DNA of 61,089 nucleotides from Clostridia bacterium (lineage in GTDB: Bacteria > Bacillota > Clostridia > TANB77 > CAG-465): NCBI GenBank assembly GCA_026415435.1, contig JAOAHC010000045.1:1-61089 (forward strand), read 5' to 3'. This document shows, piece after piece, positions 19,485 through 29,119 of the stretch. The position numbers and the translations under genes were made by a program. The notes beneath the pieces were generated by a model. It searched no databases. It had not been told where the DNA came from and saw nothing but the letters and a program-made list of their open reading frames with translations. Position 1 is the first letter of the stretch. Each line of letters starts with the position of its first letter.

Positions 19485-19619
19485 ATGAAAAGAACATATC
19501 AACCAAAAAAATTACAAAGACAAAAAGTACATGGATTTAGACAAAGAATGAAAACAGCTGCAGGTAGAGATGTTTTAAGACGTAGAAGATTAAAGGGAAG
19601 AAAAGTACTTAGTGCTTAA
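19485..19619 (+). CDS. rpmH: 50S ribosomal protein L34
   Basis: 44 residues, starting [18 protein letters not shown] and ending [13 protein letters not shown]. Full length and typical. AGGGGGTG precedes ATG 19485. It is first in rpmH-rnpA-yidD-yidC-jag, the conserved order beside the origin. Confidence 0.98.
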   Translation: MKRTYQPKKLQRQKVHGFRQRMKTAAGRDVLRRRRLKGRKVLSA

Positions 19620-19683
19620 TTTTCTGCTAAATTAAGTGGATATGTTTGTCGTATCCACTTATATTTATATTTGGAGAAATAAT

Positions 19684-20022
19684 ATGAAATTTACAATGAG
19701 TATAAAAAAAAGAGGTACTTTTAAATATATATTAAAAAAGGGCAAGTATTTTAAAGGATTATACATTGTCGTATACATATCAAAAAGTGGTTCTAACAAT
19801 CATCTGGGAATATGTGTTACTAAAAAACATGGTATAAGTGTTAATAGAAATAAGATGAAAAGATGGGTAAGAGAAGTATATAAAAATGAAGAAGACAAGC
19901 TAAAAAGAGGATATAATATAATTGTAATGTATAAAAAAGGAGTTACGATTAACGATTTGGATTATTTTAAAATTTACGAAGATATAAAAAAATGTTTTAA
20001 AGGACTTGATTTATATGAATAA
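19684..20022 (+). CDS. rnpA: ribonuclease P protein component
   Basis: 112 residues, basic. RnpA helps the RNase P RNA bind precursor tRNA leaders. The RNR motif region reads [17 protein letters not shown], and the N-terminus has [19 protein letters not shown] 19684 has GGAG seven bases upstream; four codons on is another ATG. It overlaps yidD by 8 bp. Confidence 0.95.
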   Translation: MKFTMSIKKRGTFKYILKKGKYFKGLYIVVYISKSGSNNHLGICVTKKHGISVNRNKMKRWVREVYKNEEDKLKRGYNIIVMYKKGVTINDLDYFKIYEDIKKCFKGLDLYE

Positions 20023-20266
20023 TTTTAAGAAAATAATAAAAATGATTATTAGAATTCCAAGTATTATAGAAATAGGTATTATTATATTTTATCAAAAATA
20101 TATATCAAAATATCTAGGGAGTAGATGTAGATTTTATCCAACTTGTTCTGAATATGCAAGACAAGCAATTGACAAATATGGTATAATAAAGGGAAATGTT
20201 TTATTAATACTACGAATATTAAAATGCCACCCTTTTTCAAAAGGTGGAATTGACTATTTAAAATAG
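20015..20266 (+). CDS. yidD: membrane protein insertion efficiency factor YidD
   Basis: 83 residues. The family motif [15 protein letters not shown] is central, preceded by IIFYQKYIS and followed by [10 protein letters not shown]. It is a small peripheral membrane protein that helps YidC-dependent insertion. ATG 20015 is chosen over TTG 20006 because AGGA fits the later start. It is coupled to rnpA and followed 26 bp later by yidC. Confidence 0.95.
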   Translation: MNNFKKIIKMIIRIPSIIEIGIIIFYQKYISKYLGSRCRFYPTCSEYARQAIDKYGIIKGNVLLILRILKCHPFSKGGIDYLK

Positions 20267-20292
20267 AAATAAAAGAAAGAAGAGGTATATAT

Positions 20293-21126
20293 ATGATAGC
20301 TTGGATAGCTAATCTATTAGGAACAGTTGTAAGATTTATTTATGATATGGTTGGAGATAACTATGCATTGTCAATAATACTTTTTACAATTCTTACTAAG
20401 GCAATATTGTTTCCATTATATCTAAAACAGATGAAGTCTACTGAACAGATCCAAAAGATAGGTCCTGAAGACAAAAAAATTAGAGAAAAGTACAAAAATG
20501 ATAAGCAAAAAATGTCAGAGGAGCTTACAAAATTATATGCAGAACATAAAATAAATCCACTTGGTGGATGTTTACCTTTACTTATACAAATACCACTGAT
20601 ATTTGCAATGTTTGCTATAGTAAAACAACCACTTACATATATACTTCAGACACCTCAAGAACAGATAAGAGTATATACTCAACAAATATTGAATAAAGAG
20701 GATGTTAGTCATAATGAAATGGTTGAAAAAGAAATAGAAATAGCTAATAAACATGGTTTAATTGATATGAATGTATTAGGACTTAATTTGGGAGATAAAC
20801 CGATGGACATTATCAATTCTGATCCATCTAAAAGGGTAAATCCAGCAGCTATTATAATACCAATACTTTCAGTAATTATATCTATAATACAGACAAGACA
20901 AATGCAAAAAAACACTACTCTTTCAGAGGAGCAGCAACAAATGCAAAAAACTACAAATATGATGCTTCCTGCAATATCTGGTATGATTGCGATAACAACA
21001 CCTTTGGCTCTTGGATTATATTGGCTAATAGGTGGATTGGTTCAAGTTGTTCAACAACATATTATGAATAATGTTATAAAAAAAGATTCTAAAAAACTTA
21101 ATTTAAAAGAGGGGGAATCAAAATGA
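20293..21126 (+). CDS. yidC: membrane insertase YidC/Oxa1 family
   Basis: 277 residues. Membrane segments lie near 25-45, 96-116, 187-205 and 226-255. Family landmarks are LSIILFTILTKAILFPL and NPLGGCLPLLIQIPLIFAMF. It inserts membrane proteins with or without SecYEG. No lipoprotein-type signal peptide is seen, unlike many Gram-positive paralogues; the protein begins inside the first membrane region. It overlaps jag by 4 bp. Confidence 0.94.
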   Translation: MIAWIANLLGTVVRFIYDMVGDNYALSIILFTILTKAILFPLYLKQMKSTEQIQKIGPEDKKIREKYKNDKQKMSEELTKLYAEHKINPLGGCLPLLIQIPLIFAMFAIVKQPLTYILQTPQEQIRVYTQQILNKEDVSHNEMVEKEIEIANKHGLIDMNVLGLNLGDKPMDIINSDPSKRVNPAAIIIPILSVIISIIQTRQMQKNTTLSEEQQQMQKTTNMMLPAISGMIAITTPLALGLYWLIGGLVQVVQQHIMNNVIKKDSKKLNLKEGESK

Positions 21127-21776
21127 AAAAAGTTAGTGAACAAATGGGTAAAACTGTAGAAGAGGCAATTAGAAAAGGATTAGAAGAACTAAAAGTTCCA
21201 AGAGATGATGTGAAAATTGAAATTTTAGAAGAACCTACTTCTGGGGGTATGCTTGGAATGCTATCATCAAAACTTGCAAAAGTTAGACTTACTGTAGATA
21301 AAAAGATAGATAAAGATGAAGCAGATAAAACTATTAATAAAGTAAATGAGATATTAGGAAATATTTTTAATATTACTAATGAAAAAGATACGGAATATAA
21401 GTTTGAACAAAGCGAAAATCAAGTTGTACTTACTTTAAATTCACCAGAGATTTCTCACCTTATAGGATATAGAGGTAAAACAATAGAATCTTTTCAATTA
21501 ATATTAAATTCAATGCTTCAAAAAGAAGATGAAGAGTATGCTAAAATATTCGTTGAGATAAATAATTATAAGAAAAACAAAGAAGAAAAATTGAAAGAAT
21601 TTGCAAAAAAAATGGCGGACAATGTTATAAAATATAGAAAACCTATAAAATTAGAACCTATGTCACCATATGAAAGAATGATAATACATAAAGAACTTTC
21701 ATTAAGAAAAGATGTTATTACTGAAAGTATTGGAGAAGAGCCAAGAAGAAGAGTAATGATAAAGAAAAAATTTTAA
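21123..21776 (+). CDS. jag: RNA-binding protein Jag/KhpB
   Basis: 217 residues: Jag-N domain (1-55, with EEPTSGGMLGMLSSKLAKVR), a KH domain (about 78-155, ISHLIGYRGKTIESFQLILN), and a C-terminal R3H domain (about 160-217, MSPYERMIIHKELS). KhpB with KhpA binds many RNAs and affects cell division. It is translationally coupled to yidC and followed by a terminator. Confidence 0.95.
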   Translation: MKKVSEQMGKTVEEAIRKGLEELKVPRDDVKIEILEEPTSGGMLGMLSSKLAKVRLTVDKKIDKDEADKTINKVNEILGNIFNITNEKDTEYKFEQSENQVVLTLNSPEISHLIGYRGKTIESFQLILNSMLQKEDEEYAKIFVEINNYKKNKEEKLKEFAKKMADNVIKYRKPIKLEPMSPYERMIIHKELSLRKDVITESIGEEPRRRVMIKKKF

Positions 21777-21786
21777 TATAATTGTT

Positions 21787-21812
21787 AAAAGTCAGCTTAT
21801 AGGCTGACTTTT
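21787..21812 (+). terminator. terminator after jag
   Basis: AAAAGTCAGC / GCTGACTTTT, a 10-bp perfect stem with a 6-base loop, 10 bp after the jag stop. Confidence 0.85.
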
Positions 21813-21833
21813 AAAAGAAAGGATAAATATATT

Positions 21834-23216
21834 ATGTTAACACATACGACGATTTCAGGAATCTCCACAGCTCTAGTAAATAGTGGAATAAGCATTATAA
21901 GATTGAGTGGTCCAGATAGCTTGAATATAATTTCAAAGATGTTTAGTAATTATAATAGGCTTAAACCAAACTCAATTATATATGGTAAGATACTAAGTAA
22001 TAGTGGTGAAATTTTAGATAATGTGTTGGTTTCGTATTTTAAAGCACCAAACTCTTTCACCGGTGAAGATGTTTGTGAAATAAATTGTCATGGTGGAAAG
22101 CAGATAACAGTGGAGATATTGGAAGAAACCATAAAAAACGGTGCTAGTTTAGCTGGACCTGGAGAATTTTCAAAAAGAGCATTTTTAAATGGTAAAATGG
22201 ATTTATCACAAGCAGAGGCAGTAATTGATTTAATTAATTCAAAAAGTAAAATACAATCTAAAATAGCGGTTAATCAATTACAAGGTGCTATGCATTCAAA
22301 AATAACAGAGTTAAGAGATAAGTTAATAGAATTAATGGCACATATTGAGGTTAGTATAGATTATCCAGAGTATGATTATGAGGAAGTAAATGTTTTAGAA
22401 GTACAAAGTTTATTAAAATATGAATTAAATGAAATTAAAAATATTTTAAAATCATATGAAGAAGGAAGATATCTTAAAGAAGGAGTAAATGTAGCGATAT
22501 TAGGAGTACCTAATGTAGGAAAATCTTCACTACTTAATAATTTGGCAAAATATGATAAAGCTATAGTAACAGATATTGAGGGAACAACTCGTGATATAAT
22601 AGAAGAAACTATTAATATAGGAAATATTATTTTAAATATATCGGACACTGCAGGAATAAGAAAGACAGAGGATGTTGTTGAAAAAATAGGAGTTGAAAAG
22701 ACTCTAAAAAAGTTGGATGAAATTGATTTAGTAATATACATGATAAACGCTGATAAAAAAGTTAATGAAACCGATATTGATATTCTCTCTAAAATCCAAA
22801 ATAAGGGCATTAAAATTGTTTGTGTGATAAATAAGATGGATAGAATAGAAAAATCGATTTTTGGTGCTAATATGAACGAATTAGAAAATTTAAAAATAAA
22901 AGATATAGTTAAAATATCTATAATAGATAACAAAGGAATAGATGAATTAAAAAATAAGATAGTTGAAACTTTTAATAAAAATGATTTTGAAATAAATAAG
23001 GATACCTTCATAGTAAATTCAAGACATAAAGAATCCCTTATAAAAGCAGAGCAGTTACTTATAAAGACAGTAAATGATTTTGACAAAAATAGCTCTATTG
23101 ACATAATTTCAATAAGTATCAAACAATTAGCTGAATATCTTGGGGATATAATAGGAGCTAATGTTTCAGAAGATGTTGTTAATAAGATTTTTGAAAAGTT
23201 TTGTTTAGGAAAGTAG
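21834..23216 (+). CDS. mnmE: tRNA modification GTPase MnmE
   Basis: 460 residues. The N-terminal folate-binding domain contains SFTGEDVCEINCHGG. The G domain has GVPNVGKSSLLN (near 224), EGTTRD, DTAG and NKMD. The C-terminus ends CLGK with the catalytic cysteine. With MnmG it makes the cmnm5 group at U34 of several tRNAs. It forms an operon with mnmG (6-bp gap). Confidence 0.98.
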   Translation: MLTHTTISGISTALVNSGISIIRLSGPDSLNIISKMFSNYNRLKPNSIIYGKILSNSGEILDNVLVSYFKAPNSFTGEDVCEINCHGGKQITVEILEETIKNGASLAGPGEFSKRAFLNGKMDLSQAEAVIDLINSKSKIQSKIAVNQLQGAMHSKITELRDKLIELMAHIEVSIDYPEYDYEEVNVLEVQSLLKYELNEIKNILKSYEEGRYLKEGVNVAILGVPNVGKSSLLNNLAKYDKAIVTDIEGTTRDIIEETINIGNIILNISDTAGIRKTEDVVEKIGVEKTLKKLDEIDLVIYMINADKKVNETDIDILSKIQNKGIKIVCVINKMDRIEKSIFGANMNELENLKIKDIVKISIIDNKGIDELKNKIVETFNKNDFEINKDTFIVNSRHKESLIKAEQLLIKTVNDFDKNSSIDIISISIKQLAEYLGDIIGANVSEDVVNKIFEKFCLGK

Positions 23217-23222
23217 GAAAAT

Positions 23223-25115
23223 ATGGAATATAATTCAGATAGTTATGATGTAGTAGTTATAGGAGGGGGCCATGCTGGCTGTGAGGCAGGTCTTGCTGCT
23301 GCGCGTCTTGGTAAAAAAACAGCCGTATTTATAATGAACTTGGATTCACTAGCTAACATGCCATGCAATCCTAGTATAGGCGGAACATCTAAGGGTCATT
23401 TAGTTAAAGAACTAGATGCTTTAGGTGGGCAGATGGCTAAAACTGCTGATACAACATTTATACAATCTAAAATGTTAAATATGTCAAAAGGTCCTGCAGT
23501 ACATTCTTTAAGAATACAAGCGGATAGAAAAAAATATCATATCGAAATGAAGAGAATTTTAGAAGAACAAGAAAACTTAGATCTATATCAAGCTGAAGTT
23601 GTTCAAATTCTCAAAAAAGATAGTAAAGTTGTATCCGTTAAAACAAAAACAGGAGCGATATTTAATACAAAAGTAGTTGTAGTTGCAACTGGTACGTATC
23701 TAAAAGGTAGAATAATAATCGGAGATGTATCTTACGATAGTGGTCCAGATGGAATATTTCCTGCAAAAGATTTATCTCAAAGCTTGATTGATATAGGGGT
23801 TGAACTTAGAAGATTTAAAACTGGTACACCTGCAAGAATAAACAAAAGAACAATGGATTTTTCAAAAATGGAACCACAAAAAGGTGATGAAAATATAACA
23901 CCATTTTCTTTTGAAAATGAAAATAATAAAGAGATTTTAAATAAGGTTCAGACAGATTGTTATCTTACATATACAAATGAGAATACCCACAATATAATAA
24001 TGAATAATATTCATAGATCACCATTATATAGTGGCGATATAAAAGGTGTTGGGCCTAGATATTGTCCATCAATAGAAGATAAAATAGTAAGATTTAAAGA
24101 TAAAGAAAGACACCAAATATTTATTGAACCATTAGGTGAAAGTACATCTGAAATGTATATTCAAGGAATGTCATCATCTTTACCAGAAGATGTTCAAATA
24201 GCTATGTATAGATCTATTCAAGGAATGGAAAATGTAAAACTTATGAGACCAGCGTATGCTATAGAATATGATTGTATTGATTCAACTAACTTGGAGCTAA
24301 GTCTAGAGTATAAAGGAATTGATGGTTTGTTTTTTGCAGGACAAGTTAATGGTAGTTCAGGATATGAAGAGGCTGCAGCTCAGGGATTAATTGCAGGAAT
24401 AAATGCATCAAGAAAAATAGATAATAAAGAACCTTTAATATTAGATAGATCACAAGCCTATATAGGTGTATTAATTGATGATTTAGTAACTAAAGGAACG
24501 AATGAACCTTATAGGATGATGACTTCTAGGTCAGAATATAGGCTTATGTTGAGACAAGACAATGCGGATTTAAGATTAACAGAAATAGGTTACAATATAG
24601 GACTTATTTCACGTGAAAGGTACAACTATTTTCTAGAAAAAAAGGAACTAATCTTAAAAGAAATAGATAGACTAAAGACTACAAATTTAAAACCTACAGA
24701 GAGCGTAAATAAAAAACTAAAAGAATTAGGAAGTTCTGAAATAACTACAACAATTAGACTTAACGACTTATTAAAGCGTACAGAAATAACATACGACAAT
24801 ATAAAAGACCTAGATGAAAATAGGGTTAGTATGCCTAAATCAGTTACTGAACAAGTAGAAATACAGATTAAGTATGAAGGATATATTAATTTACAGTTAG
24901 GACAAATAGAAGGATTTAAAAAACTAGAGAATAAAAAATTATCGTCTAATATAAACTATGATGAGTTAAAAGGATTAAGTTTAGAGGCAAGACAAAAATT
25001 AAACAAGCAAAAACCTCTATCTGTAGGTCAGGCTTCTAGAATTTCAGGCGTTTCACCTGCTGACATATCAGTACTGTTAATATATTTAAATCAAAATAAA
25101 AACAATATAAATTAA
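23223..25115 (+). CDS. mnmG: tRNA uridine-5-carboxymethylaminomethyl enzyme MnmG
   Basis: 630 residues, full length. FAD binding at [20 protein letters not shown], then the MnmG signatures [16 protein letters not shown] and [16 protein letters not shown]. It is the partner of MnmE in U34 modification. The gene also contains a parS-like site at 24605-24620. Confidence 0.98.
   Translation: MEYNSDSYDVVVIGGGHAGCEAGLAAARLGKKTAVFIMNLDSLANMPCNPSIGGTSKGHLVKELDALGGQMAKTADTTFIQSKMLNMSKGPAVHSLRIQADRKKYHIEMKRILEEQENLDLYQAEVVQILKKDSKVVSVKTKTGAIFNTKVVVVATGTYLKGRIIIGDVSYDSGPDGIFPAKDLSQSLIDIGVELRRFKTGTPARINKRTMDFSKMEPQKGDENITPFSFENENNKEILNKVQTDCYLTYTNENTHNIIMNNIHRSPLYSGDIKGVGPRYCPSIEDKIVRFKDKERHQIFIEPLGESTSEMYIQGMSSSLPEDVQIAMYRSIQGMENVKLMRPAYAIEYDCIDSTNLELSLEYKGIDGLFFAGQVNGSSGYEEAAAQGLIAGINASRKIDNKEPLILDRSQAYIGVLIDDLVTKGTNEPYRMMTSRSEYRLMLRQDNADLRLTEIGYNIGLISRERYNYFLEKKELILKEIDRLKTTNLKPTESVNKKLKELGSSEITTTIRLNDLLKRTEITYDNIKDLDENRVSMPKSVTEQVEIQIKYEGYINLQLGQIEGFKKLENKKLSSNINYDELKGLSLEARQKLNKQKPLSVGQASRISGVSPADISVLLIYLNQNKNNIN
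24605..24620. promoter_or_regulatory. parS-like ParB binding site inside mnmG
   Basis: TATTTCACGTGAAAGG matches the bacterial parS consensus TGTTTCACGTGAAACA at 13 of 16 positions, with the whole central 12-bp palindrome TTTCACGTGAAA intact. It lies 1.3 kb upstream of parA and about 6 kb from dnaA, where origin-proximal parS sites are expected. Confidence 0.75.
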
Positions 25116-25128
25116 GTGAGGTTTTCAT

Positions 25129-25869
25129 ATGAAAAGTGATAGTAATGTTTTAGATTTTAAATTCAAACTAAAGCAAAAGGCTTTAGAAAATAATATAGTT
25201 TTAAAAGAGGAAATGTTAGAAAAGTTTAAAATATACAAAGATTTACTTATAGAGTGGAACGAAAAAATGAATCTTACCGCTATAACTGATGAAGATGAAG
25301 TAATAGTAAAACACTTTGTGGATTGTTTAGAATGTACAAAATATATCGATGAGAGAAGTAGTGTAGCAGATATTGGCACAGGAGCAGGGTTTCCAGGGAT
25401 AGTTATATCAATATTTTTTGAAGATAAGGTAAGAGTAACGCTAATAGATGCTTTAAATAAAAGACTTATCTTTTTAGAGGAAGTAACAAATAAACTAGAT
25501 TTGAAAAACATTAATATAGTACATGCTAGAGCGGAAGAGTTAGGTATTAATAATAAGCATAGAGAAAGTTATGATATTGTTGTGGCAAGAGCTGTAGCTA
25601 GTCTTAATATACTTTTAGAGTACACAACTCCTTATGCAAAAATAGGTGGAAAATGCTTACTTATGAAAGGAGATAATTGCAAAGCAGAAATTGAACAATC
25701 AATTAAAGCTTTAAAAGAGTTAAATTGTAAGATTACCAATGAATACACATATACTTTAGAGTTACTTAATGAAAATATCTCTAGATCTATAGTAGAAATA
25801 CTAAAAATCAAAAGCACACCTGTAAAATACCCTAGAATTTATGCTAAAATAAAAAAACAACCTTTATAA
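25129..25869 (+). CDS. rsmG: 16S rRNA (guanine527-N7)-methyltransferase RsmG
   Basis: 246 residues. SAM-binding motif VADIGTGAGFPGIVISI (near 81) and NLTAITDEDEVIVKHFVDC before it, both typical of RsmG (GidB). It modifies G527 in 16S rRNA. It follows mnmG by 13 bp and ends the operon at a strong terminator. Confidence 0.97.
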   Translation: MKSDSNVLDFKFKLKQKALENNIVLKEEMLEKFKIYKDLLIEWNEKMNLTAITDEDEVIVKHFVDCLECTKYIDERSSVADIGTGAGFPGIVISIFFEDKVRVTLIDALNKRLIFLEEVTNKLDLKNINIVHARAEELGINNKHRESYDIVVARAVASLNILLEYTTPYAKIGGKCLLMKGDNCKAEIEQSIKALKELNCKITNEYTYTLELLNENISRSIVEILKIKSTPVKYPRIYAKIKKQPL

Positions 25870-25915
25870 AAAAAGAGGAAAATGAAAGATTTTTTTGTTT
25901 TCCTCTTTTTTTTTT
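25868..25915 (+). terminator. terminator after rsmG
   Basis: AAAGAGGAAAA / TTTTCCTCTTT stem followed by ten T. Confidence 0.85.
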
Positions 25916-25952
25916 ATGAAAAGTGTAATATAATGTAGTCGAGGTGTACGTC

Positions 25953-26723
25953 ATGGCAAAAATAATATCAATAGCAAATCAAAAAGGTGGTGTAGGTAAA
26001 ACTACAACTGCAGTTAATCTTAGTGCATGTATTGCACAAAAATCAAAAAGAGTTTTGCTTGTAGATATAGATCCACAAGGCAATGCTACAAGTGGATTGG
26101 GAGTAACAGCACATACAGGAAAATCTATATATAATGTACTTGTAGATTCAATAGATATAAGAGAAACAATAAAAGAAACAATGATAAAAAAATTAGATGT
26201 TTGTCCTGCAAATATTAATTTAGCGGGTGCTGAGATAGAGCTTGTTTCAATGGTTTCAAGAGAGACTAGACTTAAAAAAGCATTAGATCAGGTTAAAGAT
26301 GAATATGATTATATTATTATAGACTGTCCACCATCACTTGGATTAATAACACTAAATGCATTTACTGCTTCAAACAGTGTGTTAGTACCTATTCAATGTG
26401 AATACTACGCACTTGAAGGGTTAGGACAACTTATAAACACAATAAAACTTGTTCAGAAACATTTAAATCCAGAACTTGTTGTTGAAGGAGTAGTTCTTAC
26501 AATGTTTGATTCTAGAACAAATCTATCAGTACAAGTTGCAACAGAAGTGGAAAAATATTTTGGAAATAAAGTATTTCAAACAATAATACCTAGAAATATA
26601 AGACTTAGTGAAGCACCGAGTCATGGACTACCAATAACATTATATGATAGTGATTCAAAGGGAGCAGAAACATATAAAAAACTTGCAAAAGAACTACTTA
26701 GTATAAACGAGAAGGGAGAATAA
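25953..26723 (+). CDS. parA: chromosome partitioning ATPase ParA (Soj)
   Basis: 256 residues. Deviant Walker [18 protein letters not shown] at the N-terminus, [11 protein letters not shown] (Walker A' region) and the DNA-binding arginine region near [15 protein letters not shown]. It works with ParB-parS in origin segregation and, in Bacillus, controls DnaA. ATG 25953 is chosen: the GAGG at 25941 serves it, while GTG 25944 overlaps that site. Confidence 0.96.
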   Translation: MAKIISIANQKGGVGKTTTAVNLSACIAQKSKRVLLVDIDPQGNATSGLGVTAHTGKSIYNVLVDSIDIRETIKETMIKKLDVCPANINLAGAEIELVSMVSRETRLKKALDQVKDEYDYIIIDCPPSLGLITLNAFTASNSVLVPIQCEYYALEGLGQLINTIKLVQKHLNPELVVEGVVLTMFDSRTNLSVQVATEVEKYFGNKVFQTIIPRNIRLSEAPSHGLPITLYDSDSKGAETYKKLAKELLSINEKGE

Positions 26724-26725
26724 TT

Positions 26726-27610
26726 ATGCAAAAAGGTTTAGGAAGAGGTCTAGATGTCTTTTTTGGAGAAGATACTGAAGAAGTAAAGAAAGTGACTTCT
26801 GCAAAAAAAGAAAATGCACATACAAAGCTAGATACGGTTGTTGAACTTAACATAACAGAAGTTGAACCTATGTTAAACCAACCAAGAAAAGTTTTTGATA
26901 AAGAAAAACTTCAAGAATTAGCGGACTCTATAAAAGAAAATGGAGTATTACAGCCTATACTTGTTGTGAAAGATGAAAATGGATATACAATAGTTGCTGG
27001 TGAGAGAAGATGGAGAGCATCTAAACTGGCTGGACTTAAGATTATACCTGCCATAATAAAAGATTATACAGATTCTAAGAAGAAGCAAGTTGCTTTAATT
27101 GAAAATATACAAAGAGAAGATCTGAATATAGTTGAAGTTGCGAAAGCTATAAAGGAATTAATGGAAATAGAAGGGTATAGTCAATCAGATGTATCAAAGA
27201 TTACAGGTAAAAATATATCTACAATTTCAAATATAATTAGATTACTAAAATTGCAGGATAAAATATTAGAGTATGTTATGCAAGGAAAGTTAGTAGAAGG
27301 TCATGCAAGAGCGCTTTTAGCAATAGAAGATAAAGAAAAACAATTATTCATTGCAGAAAAGATAATAGAAAAGAAGCTTACTGTACGTGAAGTTGAAAAG
27401 CTAATTTATGGTGCTGAAGATTACAATAGAAAACAAACAAGAAGAACTCCAAAGAATGTATTTTTTCAAAATGTTGAAGAAAGACTTAAAGATTATTTTG
27501 GATATAAAGTAAAGCTTGATCTTGGTAGGGAAAATCAAAGATTAATAATAGAATACAAAGATAACGATGGATTAGAAAGTGTGCTTAATAAATTAAGAAT
27601 AAAATTATAG
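26726..27610 (+). CDS. parB: ParB (Spo0J) partition protein and CTPase
   Basis: 294 residues. ParB/Srx CTP-binding domain with VAGERRWRASKLAG, the helix-turn-helix SQSDVSKITGKNISTISNIIRLL for parS, and a C-terminal dimerisation domain. ParB spreads from parS and loads condensin. ATG 26726 is 2 bp after the parA stop. Confidence 0.96.
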   Translation: MQKGLGRGLDVFFGEDTEEVKKVTSAKKENAHTKLDTVVELNITEVEPMLNQPRKVFDKEKLQELADSIKENGVLQPILVVKDENGYTIVAGERRWRASKLAGLKIIPAIIKDYTDSKKKQVALIENIQREDLNIVEVAKAIKELMEIEGYSQSDVSKITGKNISTISNIIRLLKLQDKILEYVMQGKLVEGHARALLAIEDKEKQLFIAEKIIEKKLTVREVEKLIYGAEDYNRKQTRRTPKNVFFQNVEERLKDYFGYKVKLDLGRENQRLIIEYKDNDGLESVLNKLRIKL

Positions 27611-27620
27611 AGGTGATAAT

Positions 27621-27911
27621 ATGGAATCTGATATGTCAATAGGTGATTATTTATATTATATTTTCGCACCATTTGAGGTATTTAAAGAGTCCGGTAAATT
27701 ACCAATAGTAATAATGATGATGATATTTATAGCTGCTATATTACTATATTTTATAATAAGAAATTTGAATATAATGTTTGTTGGAATAAGGCACAAAGAC
27801 AATAATTTTGGCAAGGTCTTATTTGTATTAATTAAATTGTGTATTATTCTTATAGCTACTTGCGTTGAATATATTGTTGTAACTAGTTTGTTGGAAATTT
27901 TAGTGAGTTAG
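27621..27911 (+). CDS. small two-helix membrane protein downstream of parB
   Basis: 96 residues with two hydrophobic segments (about 27-52 and 67-95) and a short charged loop. No family is recognised. AGGTGATAAT directly precedes ATG 27621, and it lies 10 bp after parB, so it is probably co-transcribed with parA-parB. Confidence 0.7.
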   Translation: MESDMSIGDYLYYIFAPFEVFKESGKLPIVIMMMIFIAAILLYFIIRNLNIMFVGIRHKDNNFGKVLFVLIKLCIILIATCVEYIVVTSLLEILVS

Positions 27912-27932
27912 TTAAAAAAATGAACAAATCTC

Positions 27933-27960
27933 TTGACAAATTTTAAAAAACTGGTATAAT
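27933..27960 (+). promoter_or_regulatory. promoter of the tRNA-Ser genes
   Basis: TTGACA at 27933-27938, a 16-bp spacer, and TATAAT at 27955-27960, 18 bp before the first tRNA. Confidence 0.85.
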
Positions 27961-27978
27961 AATATTCGTACCAAGTTT

Positions 27979-28067
27979 GGAAGAGTGTCCGAGTGGTTTA
28001 TGGAGCTAGTCTTGAAAACTAGTGATGTCGAAAGGCACCGTGGGTTCGAATCCTACCTCTTCCGCCA
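27979..28067 (+). tRNA. tRNA-Ser(UGA)
   Basis: 89 nt including an encoded CCA. The acceptor stem GGAAGAG pairs with CTCTTCC, and the anticodon loop CTTGAAA gives anticodon TGA. It has the long variable arm of serine tRNAs and a GGTTCGAATCC T-arm. Confidence 0.97.
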
Positions 28068-28069
28068 CA

Positions 28070-28098
28070 AAAGCGGAGATATGTAATATTTCCGCTTT
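28070..28098 (+). terminator. hairpin between the two tRNA-Ser genes
   Basis: AAAGCGGA paired with TTCCGCTTT, followed by an A/T tract. It could end or process the first tRNA transcript. Confidence 0.5.
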
Positions 28099-28108
28099 AA
28101 ATATATAT

Positions 28109-28200
28109 GGAGACATACCCAAGTTGGCCGAAGGGGACAGTTTGCTAAACTGTTAGGTTCCATTAGGGGCGCGAGGGTTCGAATCCCTCTGTCTCCGCCA
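28109..28200 (+). tRNA. tRNA-Ser(GCU)
   Basis: 92 nt including CCA. The acceptor stem GGAGACA pairs with TGTCTCC, the anticodon loop TTTGCTAA gives GCT, and there is a long variable arm of the serine type. Confidence 0.97.
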
Positions 28201-28208
28201 TGTAAGTT

Positions 28209-28253
28209 CGCGACACCTCAAAATTAATATAATTTTGAGGTGTCGCGCTTTTA
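28209..28253 (+). terminator. strong terminator after the tRNA-Ser pair
   Basis: A 17-bp perfect stem (CGCGACACCTCAAAATT with its complement) around a 5-base loop, then CTTTTAATT. Confidence 0.9.
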
Positions 28254-28280
28254 ATTATAATTTTGTATATATAAAAATAA

Positions 28281-28315
28281 CACCTTGAAAATTAAATAAA
28301 TATATTTTCAAGGTG
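28281..28315. terminator. hairpin between convergent transcripts
   Basis: A 12-bp perfect stem CACCTTGAAAAT / ATTTTCAAGGTG, placed just beyond the 3' end of the minus-strand gene at 28331. It probably terminates that gene. Confidence 0.6.
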
Positions 28316-28330
28316 GGTTATGTTCTTTAA

Positions 28331-29023
28331 TTACAATATAATACTTTTTCTAATTTTTAGTTTTTCTAATATAAATAGACTTTTTTCATAAGTTTCTAAA
28401 ATATCCGGATATTTATCATTAAGCTTTAAATAGACTTCTGTACTTTTAAATTTTGATTTGTCGGTTTGAAGTGATTCAAGAGTAAATAATGTCACAGGCC
28501 AATTAAAAAATTTACTATTATCATTATATAGCTTTTTTTGAACATAACTAGATAATGACTCTAATATTTTAGAAAAATCTTTAATTGCACGGGAATATAA
28601 TGTATGAGGTATAGTGAGAAAGACTTCTTCTGCCAAAGTTAATAGCATAATGGATAAATTAAAATTACAATTAATACTGCTTAAAAAAATAATATCAGTT
28701 ATAGCAGAAAAACTTTTTTTGAATTCATTCATTAAGCAGGAATTATTAAGAATATCATTTTGTAGCTGCTTTAAAAAAGATTCAATAGTATTGCTATTTT
28801 TTAAATTATTAATAAAAAGAGTAACTAAATATAACCGTGCGTCAAATGAAATGTTTTCAGATATAATTTTAATATCATATTTCTCTGAAATGATTTTCAC
28901 AAGATCTTCATAAATATTGTAAAAACAATAGTCACTGATACTATATTCAATATCAGGAAATTCATTTTGCAATAAATTATAGGTTAATATTAAAAATTGT
29001 TCTGTTGTTAAAATAGTATTCAT
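28331..29023 (-). CDS. 230-residue protein of unknown function
   Basis: Not recognised. A soluble, mostly helical protein without repeats, signal peptide or membrane segment. The N-terminal half holds TTEQFLILTYNLLQNEFPD and the C-terminal quarter is Lys-rich (SLFILEKLKIRK). ATG 29023 is chosen because GGAGG lies eight bases upstream; the GTG two codons earlier overlaps that region. A single gene, oriented toward the origin against its neighbours. Confidence 0.6.
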   Translation of the reverse strand: MNTILTTEQFLILTYNLLQNEFPDIEYSISDYCFYNIYEDLVKIISEKYDIKIISENISFDARLYLVTLFINNLKNSNTIESFLKQLQNDILNNSCLMNEFKKSFSAITDIIFLSSINCNFNLSIMLLTLAEEVFLTIPHTLYSRAIKDFSKILESLSSYVQKKLYNDNSKFFNWPVTLFTLESLQTDKSKFKSTEVYLKLNDKYPDILETYEKSLFILEKLKIRKSIIL

Positions 29024-29119
29024 TTCCACCCTCCTTAATAATTATAAGTAATCTTTACAAAATATATACTATTATATCATAAAATTATGATAATATCAAC
29101 CTATAAGATAACATAATTA

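Noticed and set aside
22376..23122. 248-codon open frame antisense to mnmE
   Set aside because: It mirrors the mnmE coding frame, has no ribosome site, and its product is a Ser/Ile/Phe-rich low-quality sequence typical of shadow frames.
28025..28034. Exact Spo0A-box word TGTCGAA
   Set aside because: It lies in the variable arm of tRNA-Ser(UGA) and is explained by the tRNA structure.
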